Shown here: piece after piece, positions 7,619-13,263 of the stretch
Position numbering within the stretch: position 1 is the stretch's first letter
Layout of the letters: the number at the start of each line of letters is the position of its first letter
Assembly (NCBI GenBank): GCA_017615515.1
Contig: JAFZZX010000051.1
Coordinates: forward strand, 1-13,263
DNA: 13,263 bases
Direction of reading: 5' to 3'
DNA from: Clostridia bacterium
Lineage (GTDB): Bacteria; Bacillota; Clostridia; Christensenellales; CAG-1252
Program-made: the position numbers and the translations under genes
Notes under the pieces: model-generated
Databases searched by the model: none
What the model was told of the DNA's origin: nothing
Seen by the model: the letters and a program-made list of their open reading frames with translations, nothing else

Positions 7619-7780
7619 GATAAAAAGGCATCAAAGACACGGACAAAAATTATTCTCATTATTACGATAGAAATCGCAAGAAGAAAACCGTTCGACAAAA
7701 ACCTGCTGGTCAGCGCCGGATCGGAGCGAAGCGAACCGTCTGACAAATACGCGCAGCGCAAAATAGGGAATCATTGCCTC
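7619..7780. other. Intergenic region between divergent ger and lipoprotein promoters
   Basis: No gene is supported here. TGACAAATACGCGC (7741-7754) is repeated at 13 of 14 positions as TGACAAACACGCGC (7782-7795), the second copy covering the -35 of the lipoprotein promoter, 41 bp away. A 7-bp match to the Spo0A box core (TTCGACA, 7691-7697) is present but such short matches are common by chance. A small CGAT-AGAA-ATCG hairpin lies near 7665-7676. Confidence 0.3.
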
Positions 7781-7809
7781 TTGACAAACACGCGCGTGTG
7801 TGCTAATAT
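7781..7809 (+). promoter_or_regulatory. Strong sigma-A promoter with a palindrome in the spacer
   Basis: A perfect TTGACA -35 (7781-7786), a 17-bp spacer and TAATAT (7804-7809) preceded by TGC give an extended -10 promoter for the large lipoprotein gene. The spacer contains ACACGCGCGTGT (7788-7799), a perfect 12-bp palindrome placed exactly where a repressor would block RNA polymerase. The transcript would begin near 7816, about 30 nt before the start codon. Confidence 0.75.
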
Positions 7810-7846
7810 GGTAATACAAAATCTTTTTTTTGGAGGTTTATCAACT

Positions 7847-10570
7847 ATGAAGAGAAAGCTGGGAATAATCATCTTAGCGATGCTGCTCTGCGCGGTTCTC
7901 GCCTTCACGTTGGTCGCCTGCGGGAATAAGAACAACGATCCCCAAACTCCGGCGGATCCGGGTTCTTCCGGCGGGTTGGTCGGCGTTTCCGACAAGGCGA
8001 TAGCAGATGTAGAGACGAATTTGCAGGCGTACCTGGACAACTGGGTTTTGGCGCACGCGACCGAAGCTTCGGAGAACCAGAGAGGTGCTTTGACGACGGA
8101 TCTGAACAATTCGAAAGCCCTTTACAATCTCAAGGGTACCGAAAAGACCTACAAACCCACCTTTAACGTGACCTACAATAACGGCACGTACACGGTCAAG
8201 ATCTCTTGGGAGCAGGGCGCCTTGTCCAAGACGCTCACCGTTAAGGAGTCCACCGTCAAGTACGCGAATTGGTCCGGTAAGCACAGCCGCACCGCCGATT
8301 ACGACTATCTTGAAGACGAGGACGCTATTACGGATACGCTCGATGCGATCATTGCCGCATTCGTGAACAGCGCGAACAAGGTCACCGCCAATATCCAAAC
8401 CGGCAAGTTCGGTCTGGACGGCAAGCTTGGTTTCGACGCGTTCGGTGCGAACTATGCGCTCCGCGTAAAGGGCAACGTTGATACGTCTTCCAAGCCCGAT
8501 ACCGAGCTCGGCCTCGTGATCGAGAACGGCTCCGGCAAGGAGATCGCGGGTCTTTACTACAAGGGTGCGGAAACCGCGAAAGACAGCAGGGTCTACATCC
8601 AGTATCCCGTTACCAGAGACAATGAAGAAACCTACGCTTACAAGTACATCGAGTACGCCGACATCCTCGGCTTCGTGAGCGGTCTGTTGAAGGACGACGA
8701 GGGCAACTCCATCATCAAAGAGACTGCGGGCGACGGCGTCTTCGACAACGATATCGACGGTCTTGACGCTTTGCTTAACAGCTACGAAGTGGATCCCACG
8801 ATCAGCACGATGATCCCCGGCATCGTCAAGATGCTCGCGAAGGCGTATAAGAAGGGCGATCGCTATATGATCGACATCAACCTCGCGGACGTGATGGGTC
8901 AGGTCTCTTCGATCATCTCCTCTCTCGGCAGCATCGACATCGGCTTCCTTGATGACATCGGCCTCGACCTCTCCTCGATGAACGGTCTCCGTGGTCATAT
9001 CTCCATCAGCGCGGAGATGAAGACCGAAGGCAATAAGGAATACCTCACCGACTTCGAACTCGCGGTGAATATCCCCGAGGATACCACCTTCGCCTTCTCC
9101 GATGCTGCGGATGCGATCAAGATCGATCTGCCGTCCATCGGTTTCGCGATCTATTTCGAGGACTTCTCCTTCGTGACCTCGGGCGAGACCAAGATCGCCG
9201 ACGTCGTACCGCGTGACGCGATCGTGGCAGCCAGAGAGCAGAAGGGCTATTTCAGCCCGACCAACGTCGACCTCAGCGGTGACGTGTATGTCAACCACGT
9301 CGCAAAAGATGAGGAGAAAGCGCTCGACTCCACCTTCCACTTTGAATTCGTGACCGACATCAACCCGCTCGAGATCATCGAGAAGGGCTTTGAGAGCGAA
9401 GCTCGTGCCGCTCTCGTGATCAGACAACATAGCGGCAACGTCAAGTACGAAGAGGCGAAGAAAAACGAATGGTCCAACTTCCTCTCCATCAGCTACGAGC
9501 AGAAGACCCATCTCCTCTGCGTGAGCGGTACTGCGTTCGGCTTGGACGATGGCAAAACCGTCTATAAGTACGACCTCTATACGACCGAGATCGGCGAGGA
9601 CGGCAAGGTCAAGGACGTCATCAACATGAAGGCGATCAAGCGTTGGCTCGGCTTGTGGGACGAGGAAAAGAATTACCACGGCTTGTCCTATAATGGTAGT
9701 ATGCTGAATATCACGATCGCCAACGAGGAAAAGGCGTTTGAGAGCGCGAAAGCGATCTACGGCAACGAAGTTGTCAAAGAACTCATCGATTACTTCTTCG
9801 CGAAACTCGATGAAGAAGAAGGTGGCGACGACAAAGGAGATGTCGGCAAAGATGGCGCTACTGCGGAAGCTCCGGACGTCATGGGTGAGATCAGCAAGTA
9901 TTTCGACGGCGTCAAGGAGATCTACAACAAACTGGTCAAAGATGGCGTGATCGCCTTTGAAACCGATCCGTTCTCGCTGTCCATCAACGTGACCGACGAG
10001 ACCGTCAAGTCCGTGATCGAAGCGATCAACGAGACCTTCGATGCCGGCATCCCGACGGACGTCAAGGCGCTCAAGGATCTCAAACTCGTCAAGGTCGAGG
10101 CGAACACCAAGGGCTATGAGGACATCGTCTACATCAAGGTCGCGTACGGTGACAACCTCTACGAATTGACCTTCGACGGCAGCAGCGAAGAGTCCAAGTT
10201 CGTGATCACCTTCAAGATGACCTTGAAGAGCAAGCGCACGTACACGGTGGTGTTCGACGCGACGAGTACCGATGAGACCTGGACGGCTTCCGTCGACTTC
10301 GACATCGTGGACGACGAGGGCGTCAATGTCGATCACACCAGAGTTGCGTTGTCCAACTTCCACGGCGAGTGGGGTAACGACAATGTGAGCGAGATCGAGG
10401 CACTCCTTGCTGAGATCAAAGGCGCGGCGAAAACCGGCGAGATCTTCCCCGAGGACGGCACCGGTCCTGCGACCGCCCTTGCCAAAGGTGTGTTCGGATT
10501 CCTCTCTTCCGAGAAGAATAAGTCCATCGTGACCGAGATCGGCAAGTTCATCATCAGGCAGATCTTGTAA
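7847..10570 (+). CDS. Large secreted lipoprotein of unknown function
   Basis: This 907-residue protein starts at the ATG with GGAGG 10 nt upstream; the open frame extends farther up to a TTG, but that lies inside the promoter. Residues 1-25 are a lipoprotein signal with lipobox LVAC (C25), so the mature protein should be lipid-anchored outside the cell membrane. A Gly/Ser/Pro-rich linker (about 26-46) follows. The rest alternates beta-rich stretches (for example YKPTFNVTYNNGTYTVKISW, LYELTFDG, KFVITFKMTLK) with amphipathic helices, and has one acidic low-complexity linker (EEEGGDDKGDVGKDG, about 656-670). Asp and Glu are abundant, cysteine nearly absent. I recognise no named family; the beta/helix alternation recalls large LolA- or LppX-like lipoproteins, but that is only an impression. 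It is transcribed alone. Confidence 0.8.
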   Translation: MKRKLGIIILAMLLCAVLAFTLVACGNKNNDPQTPADPGSSGGLVGVSDKAIADVETNLQAYLDNWVLAHATEASENQRGALTTDLNNSKALYNLKGTEKTYKPTFNVTYNNGTYTVKISWEQGALSKTLTVKESTVKYANWSGKHSRTADYDYLEDEDAITDTLDAIIAAFVNSANKVTANIQTGKFGLDGKLGFDAFGANYALRVKGNVDTSSKPDTELGLVIENGSGKEIAGLYYKGAETAKDSRVYIQYPVTRDNEETYAYKYIEYADILGFVSGLLKDDEGNSIIKETAGDGVFDNDIDGLDALLNSYEVDPTISTMIPGIVKMLAKAYKKGDRYMIDINLADVMGQVSSIISSLGSIDIGFLDDIGLDLSSMNGLRGHISISAEMKTEGNKEYLTDFELAVNIPEDTTFAFSDAADAIKIDLPSIGFAIYFEDFSFVTSGETKIADVVPRDAIVAAREQKGYFSPTNVDLSGDVYVNHVAKDEEKALDSTFHFEFVTDINPLEIIEKGFESEARAALVIRQHSGNVKYEEAKKNEWSNFLSISYEQKTHLLCVSGTAFGLDDGKTVYKYDLYTTEIGEDGKVKDVINMKAIKRWLGLWDEEKNYHGLSYNGSMLNITIANEEKAFESAKAIYGNEVVKELIDYFFAKLDEEEGGDDKGDVGKDGATAEAPDVMGEISKYFDGVKEIYNKLVKDGVIAFETDPFSLSINVTDETVKSVIEAINETFDAGIPTDVKALKDLKLVKVEANTKGYEDIVYIKVAYGDNLYELTFDGSSEESKFVITFKMTLKSKRTYTVVFDATSTDETWTASVDFDIVDDEGVNVDHTRVALSNFHGEWGNDNVSEIEALLAEIKGAAKTGEIFPEDGTGPATALAKGVFGFLSSEKNKSIVTEIGKFIIRQIL

Positions 10571-10601
10571 TTCGACACGGCAAATAACCAAATCGACAAA
10601 C

Positions 10602-10634
10602 GGGGGCGGGCAATTGCTCGCCCCCACCTTTTTT
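10602..10634 (+). terminator. Intrinsic terminator of the large lipoprotein gene
   Basis: GGGGGCGGGC (10602-10611) pairs with GCTCGCCCCC (10616-10625), a 10-bp stem with one G-U pair and an AATT loop. Three bases (ACC) separate it from six T residues (10629-10634). It starts 31 bp after the stop codon. Confidence 0.85.
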
Positions 10635-10635
10635 G

Positions 10636-10669
10636 AAAAGCCGTGACAATACCCCTGTCACGGCTTTTT
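10636..10669. terminator. Second, probably bidirectional intrinsic terminator
   Basis: AAAAGCCGTGACA (10636-10648) pairs perfectly over 13 bp with TGTCACGGCTTTT (10656-10668) around a 7-nt loop, ending in a T-run. The A-run on the left arm makes it usable in the other direction, where it would end the leftward transcript of the gene at 10924-11622 after passing the hairpin array. TTTGTC-T-GACAAA (10667-10679) forms one more small inverted repeat at its edge. Confidence 0.8.
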
Positions 10670-10680
10670 GTCTGACAAAC

Positions 10681-10855
10681 CGTATCAAGTCTGCGTCAGC
10701 CGACATATCAAGCGCCGTCAGGTGCATAACAAGTCGCGTATGCGTCATATCAAGTGGCGTAGCCACATATCAAGCACCGATAGGTGCATATTAAGCCGAG
10801 CGATTGCGAGGCATATCAAGTCTGCGTCAGCCGACATATCAAGCGACATTAGCCG
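10681..10855. repeat. Array of eight tandem CATATCAAG-hairpin units
   Basis: A 9-nt box recurs at 10681, 10704, 10725, 10746, 10766, 10787, 10812 and 10835. Five copies are exactly CATATCAAG; the others are CGTATCAAG, CATAACAAG and CATATTAAG. Box starts are 20-25 nt apart, mostly 20-21. Each box is followed by a short variable stretch that can fold: CGCC-GTCA-GGTG, CGC-GTAT-GCG, TGGC-GTA-GCCA, CACC-GATA-GGTG, and, with mismatches, TCTGC-GTCA-GCCGA (units 1 and 7) and CGAC-ATTA-GCCG (unit 8). The stem sequence changes but pairing is kept. It is not a CRISPR array: the conserved part is too short and the spacers are too short and self-complementary. It lies in the 3' region of the leftward gene at 10924. 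Confidence 0.85.
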
Positions 10856-10923
10856 CACGTGAGAGACGCTCGATTTCGCTCCGCTCTGACGCTACGCAAA
10901 TCTTCGACGATCGTAAGCACTCG

Positions 10924-11622
10924 TCAGAGATCGGATAAGTAAAACCCTTCTTCGTCGCTCGTCGGGAAGTAGGTCCACAGTTTGTCCTCGTCGGGCGGGT
11001 AGCCCGGGGTGCCTGCGACGCCGTATAGGACGTGTTCCTCGTCGCCGTCCGTGACGATCCCGATCAAGCACAGACATTCCTCGGTCTCGATCTTCGCCCA
11101 GCGAGACTGCGGCATCAGGTCGTTGAATAGCTCGAAGGGTTCGTTCTCGGCAAGGAGTCGCTTTGCCTTCGTCAGGGCGTTTTCGCTCTCTGCGGAGAGG
11201 GGCGGGACGCTCTTCTCCTCGTTCGTCACGTCCTCGATTTCTTCCTTCTCCGTAGCGTCCGTTTCCTGCTCCGCACCGTGCGCCCTTTCCAAGGGGCTCG
11301 TAGGGACTTTTTCCGAGGCTTTTTCGCTCCTTATGCGCTCGTTCAGTCTCCATTTCGCGAGGGTGGCGTCCTCTCCCGATCGGGTAGTCGCGAAGAGCCG
11401 CTCCCCGCCTCGTTCTGCGAGCACGGACAGCTCGGAAAGCCCCGCGGGCAAAGGGGGGAGCTCTCCGCTCTCTAAGACCCTGACCTTGCCGTCCGCTTCG
11501 TAGGCGATCGGGCGAATGCCACACGGGACTGCGAGGGTACTTTTCCCCCCGAGCCGAAGGGTCATTGCGGCGCGTGCCGTGCCGCTCTCGTCTTTCAGTA
11601 GGATTTTTTTGATCGACGTCAT
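10924..11622 (-). CDS. Cytoplasmic protein of unknown function with an acidic central linker
   Basis: With the ATG at 11622 this is 232 residues; an AAGGAG site 6 to 9 nt upstream favours it over the ATG at 11685, which would add a low-complexity leader and has only a weak ribosome site. No signal peptide or membrane segment is visible. Three parts can be seen: an N-terminal beta-rich region (about 1-75, with GTARAAMTLRLGGKSTLAV), a Lys/Glu-rich probably disordered linker (about 95-150), and a C-terminal module (about 155-232) containing MPQSRWAKIE, CLIGIV, LYGVAGTPGYPP and DEEGFYLSDL. That last pattern resembles, from memory, an uncharacterised C-terminal module of many clostridial proteins ending in a GYW-like segment; I cannot confirm it. 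No neighbour explains its role. Confidence 0.75.
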   Translation of the reverse strand: MTSIKKILLKDESGTARAAMTLRLGGKSTLAVPCGIRPIAYEADGKVRVLESGELPPLPAGLSELSVLAERGGERLFATTRSGEDATLAKWRLNERIRSEKASEKVPTSPLERAHGAEQETDATEKEEIEDVTNEEKSVPPLSAESENALTKAKRLLAENEPFELFNDLMPQSRWAKIETEECLCLIGIVTDGDEEHVLYGVAGTPGYPPDEDKLWTYFPTSDEEGFYLSDL

Positions 11623-11644
11623 ATCCTTCTCCTTGTTTGGGTGT

Positions 11645-11682
11645 GCGGGTGCGTTCCGCATCGCGCACCCGCTCCCGTGCGC
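11645..11682 (-). promoter_or_regulatory. Leader with two mutually exclusive hairpins
   Basis: On the minus strand, GCGGGTGCG (11672-11664) can pair over 9 bp with CGCACCCGC (11653-11645). Alternatively GCGCAC (11682-11677) can pair with GTGCGC (11668-11663), using bases of the first stem's 5' arm, so both cannot form together. The region lies 23-60 nt before the start codon at 11622. No U-run follows, and the ribosome site is not part of either stem, so any control mechanism is unclear. Confidence 0.35.
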
Positions 11683-11708
11683 CATCGCGCCTTTTTGTGT
11701 GAAAACAA

Positions 11709-11737
11709 TTGCATTATTTGCTTTTATATACTATAAT
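11709..11737 (+). promoter_or_regulatory. Probable sigma-A promoter of the propeller lipoprotein gene
   Basis: TTGCAT (11709-11714), a 17-bp spacer and a perfect TATAAT (11732-11737) in a strongly A+T-rich stretch. Transcription would begin near 11743, leaving a leader of about 55 nt. No equally good promoter could be found for the divergent leftward gene in the same interval. Confidence 0.6.
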
Positions 11738-11747
11738 TATTAATCGA

Positions 11748-11764
11748 GGGAATATCTTATTCCC
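11748..11764 (+). promoter_or_regulatory. Perfect hairpin at the 5' end of the leader
   Basis: GGGAATA (11748-11754) pairs with TATTCCC (11758-11764) around a TCT loop, a few bases after the predicted transcription start. It may be a 5'-stabilising RNA hairpin or a DNA operator. The ribosome site GGGAG (11786-11790) lies free downstream, 8 nt before the ATG. Confidence 0.5.
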
Positions 11765-11798
11765 GAATTGACAGAACATTATATCGGGAGATTCGGTA

Positions 11799-13241
11799 AT
11801 GCGCAAGAAGATTTGTTTATTGGTGATCGGTGTGATTCTGCTCGTGTGCGCGCTTGCGTCGCTCGCTGCGTGCGAGAGTTACAAGGCTACCGCTTTGGAG
11901 AAAGTCGGCAATCCGAACGACAAGGTCGAGAGCAACGGCGGACTGGTCGTGAAACAGGGCGGCTATCTGTACTTTGTCAACGGCTACACGGATTATCTGA
12001 CCGAGAATGCGAAAGATAACTGGTTCGGCACCCCCGTAAAGGGCGCGATCGTTCGCGTGAGTTACGGTGCGGACGGCAACCTCGGCGACGACTACGTGAT
12101 CGTCGTGCCCAAGACCGTGATGGCGAGTTCCGAGAACGTCGGTTTCTCGATCTTCGGCGAATGGATCTATTACGTCAGTCCCTCTGCGGAGATCGATCGT
12201 TCCGGCAACGTGCAGACCGATACGTTGCAGTTTATGCGTACGAAGATCGACGGCACCGGCACGCAGGTGATTTTGGAAGTGGACAATACTTCCGTCAAAT
12301 ATAAGTACACTTCTTCCGCACTCGTTTGGTATGACAGCGCGGACAGCAAGCTTTACAGCAAGGATCTTTCGGTCAAGAGGTTCAAAAAGAGCGCTAAGGG
12401 CGATTGCATCGCCGAAGACGTGGCGTCCGTGCATTTCATCAAGAACGAGACCTACGATCCCGCCGTCAAGGAGACGCCCGTTGCGGACTACGTCCTCTAC
12501 ACCAAGAACTCCGAGAAGTCCTACGACAATTCCAATACTCTCTACGCGGTCGCACCGCGCGGCGGCGAGGCCAAGGCGCTCATCGGGGAGAACACCTATA
12601 CGGACGGCAAGTACAATATCTCCGTCGTCGCCTCTTCCGTGAGTGCGAACGCGCTCGCGATCTACTATACCAAGACTTCTTACGTTGGTACTTCTTCTTC
12701 CGGTACGGTGGTCGGCACCTATGCCTATCGTTTTGCGGCAGGCACCGCGCTTGCGGGCGTCGTGGCGGCGAACGAAGTACGACTCTCCGCCTCCGATCTG
12801 TCCTCGATCGTCCCCATTTCCTATGCGGAGGGCGTCGTGAAGACCGGATCCAATACGGTAATTTATCACACCGACGGCACCGATCCCTCTACCTTTGGTG
12901 ATTTGGACGTCAGCACCCTTTTGGCGGTCGAGAACGGCGCGTTCTACTACCTCAATAGCGACAACGTGATCCTCTACTATCCGCTGGACAATCTCTCCAA
13001 TGCGCACTTCGCCTACACGACGGGTGAGAAGGTCATGACTTCCTTCACCGGTGCGGAGTATTTCGAGGGTTACTTCTACTTCATCGTGGACGACGACTAC
13101 GACTATATGCACCGTGTCAAGCTGTCCGAAATCGACATCTATTCCGGCAAGGACGCCGCGGTCACCCGCGTCGCGATCCTCTCCGACGCCGACAAGGCGA
13201 AGATGGAAGAAGAGGCGGAGAAGAACGACTCCGACAAATGA
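11799..13241 (+). CDS. Beta-propeller-like lipoprotein (DUF5050-like)
   Basis: This 480-residue protein has a GGGAG ribosome site 8 nt before its ATG. The signal sequence ends in lipobox LAAC with the lipidated Cys at 25, the same position as in the 907-residue lipoprotein. The mature part is made of repeated short beta blades of the kind YLYFVNGYTDYL, EWIYYVSP, FMRTKIDGTGTQVI, ALVWYDSADSKLYSKDL, NTLYAVAPRGGEAKALI, GAFYYLNSDNVILYYPLDNLS and EGYFYFIVDDDYDYMHRVKL. This G-x-W/F-I-Y-Y...L-Y-x-x pattern with DG turns is typical of DUF5050-type propeller proteins outside the membrane of Firmicutes; the function of that family is unknown. A Lys/Glu-rich tail ends the protein. No catalytic residues can be named. 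The stop is 22 bp from the window edge and no terminator is visible. Confidence 0.8.
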   Translation: MRKKICLLVIGVILLVCALASLAACESYKATALEKVGNPNDKVESNGGLVVKQGGYLYFVNGYTDYLTENAKDNWFGTPVKGAIVRVSYGADGNLGDDYVIVVPKTVMASSENVGFSIFGEWIYYVSPSAEIDRSGNVQTDTLQFMRTKIDGTGTQVILEVDNTSVKYKYTSSALVWYDSADSKLYSKDLSVKRFKKSAKGDCIAEDVASVHFIKNETYDPAVKETPVADYVLYTKNSEKSYDNSNTLYAVAPRGGEAKALIGENTYTDGKYNISVVASSVSANALAIYYTKTSYVGTSSSGTVVGTYAYRFAAGTALAGVVAANEVRLSASDLSSIVPISYAEGVVKTGSNTVIYHTDGTDPSTFGDLDVSTLLAVENGAFYYLNSDNVILYYPLDNLSNAHFAYTTGEKVMTSFTGAEYFEGYFYFIVDDDYDYMHRVKLSEIDIYSGKDAAVTRVAILSDADKAKMEEEAEKNDSDK

Positions 13242-13263
13242 TCCGTTATTAGCCGATCGTAGC

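Noticed and set aside
10571..10577. Spo0A-box core matches (TTCGACA here and at 7691-7697)
   Set aside because: A 7-mer is expected a few times by chance in 13 kb on two strands; the first lies just after a stop codon, the other has no paired box.
7874..10627. 917-codon open frame antisense to the large lipoprotein
   Set aside because: The sense frame has promoter, GGAGG site, signal peptide, lipobox and terminators. The antisense frame is Asp/Val/Arg-rich without motifs, a shadow of codon bias in GC-rich DNA.
10681..10855. CRISPR array
   Set aside because: The constant part is 9 nt and the variable part 11-16 nt and self-complementary; no cas genes nearby.
10892..11668. 258-codon leftward frame overlapping the gene at 10924-11622
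   Set aside because: Arg-rich shadow frame; the neighbouring frame has the AAGGAG-supported start and balanced composition.
11677..11696. GCGC-CATC-GCGC followed by five T as a rightward terminator
   Set aside because: The stem is only 4 bp and no rightward gene lies upstream for it to end.
11817..13112. 431-codon open frame antisense to the propeller lipoprotein
   Set aside because: Same reasoning: low-complexity Val/Asp/Arg/Gly composition and no start signals; the sense protein has lipobox and propeller repeats.

Overview
The window looks like chromosomal DNA from an endospore-forming, fairly GC-rich member of the Bacillota, most likely an uncultured gut-type Clostridia lineage (Christensenellales-like; this placement is inference). 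The reasons are a complete GerA-type germinant receptor operon, a Mini-III RNase next to an RlmB methyltransferase (a Firmicutes pairing), strong AGGAG ribosome sites, and two large Gram-positive-style lipoproteins with classical lipoboxes. There is no phage, transposase or CRISPR signal.

Layout. (1) 1-407: the 5' end of a leftward gene with a membrane anchor, then a 260-bp intergenic region with an A+T-rich palindrome and a row of DnaA-box-like 9-mers. (2) 383-3894, rightward: a tightly coupled operon mrnC - rlmB - CtpE-like P-type cation ATPase, with gene overlaps of 4 bp and 1 bp. (3) 3895-7618, leftward: gerA - gerAB - gerAC with 11- and 17-bp overlaps, preceded by a good match to a forespore sigma-G promoter. 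The ATPase and gerAC converge with their stop codons touching (TGATCA). (4) 7781-10669, rightward: a consensus-like housekeeping promoter with a 12-bp perfect palindrome in its spacer, a 907-residue lipoprotein of unknown function, and two consecutive intrinsic terminators. (5) 10681-10855: an array of eight tandem 20-25-nt units, each made of a conserved CATATCAAG box followed by a small hairpin whose stem changes while staying paired. (6) 10924-11622, leftward: a cytoplasmic protein of unknown function whose leader can form two mutually exclusive hairpins. (7) 11709-13241, rightward: a promoter, a 5'-UTR hairpin and a 480-residue beta-propeller-like lipoprotein.

How the genes work together. 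The first operon combines 23S rRNA maturation and modification with ion transport. The ger operon would build one complete nutrient germinant receptor in the inner spore membrane: GerA channel subunit, GerB permease-like ligand subunit and GerC peripheral subunit. The two lipoproteins are each separately promoted and show no clear functional link to the receptor.

The most unusual object is the tandem hairpin array between the two convergent genes in the last third of the window. The DnaA-box cluster, the sigma-G promoter sitting on a possibly leaderless gerA start, and the two-hairpin leader are the next most useful leads.
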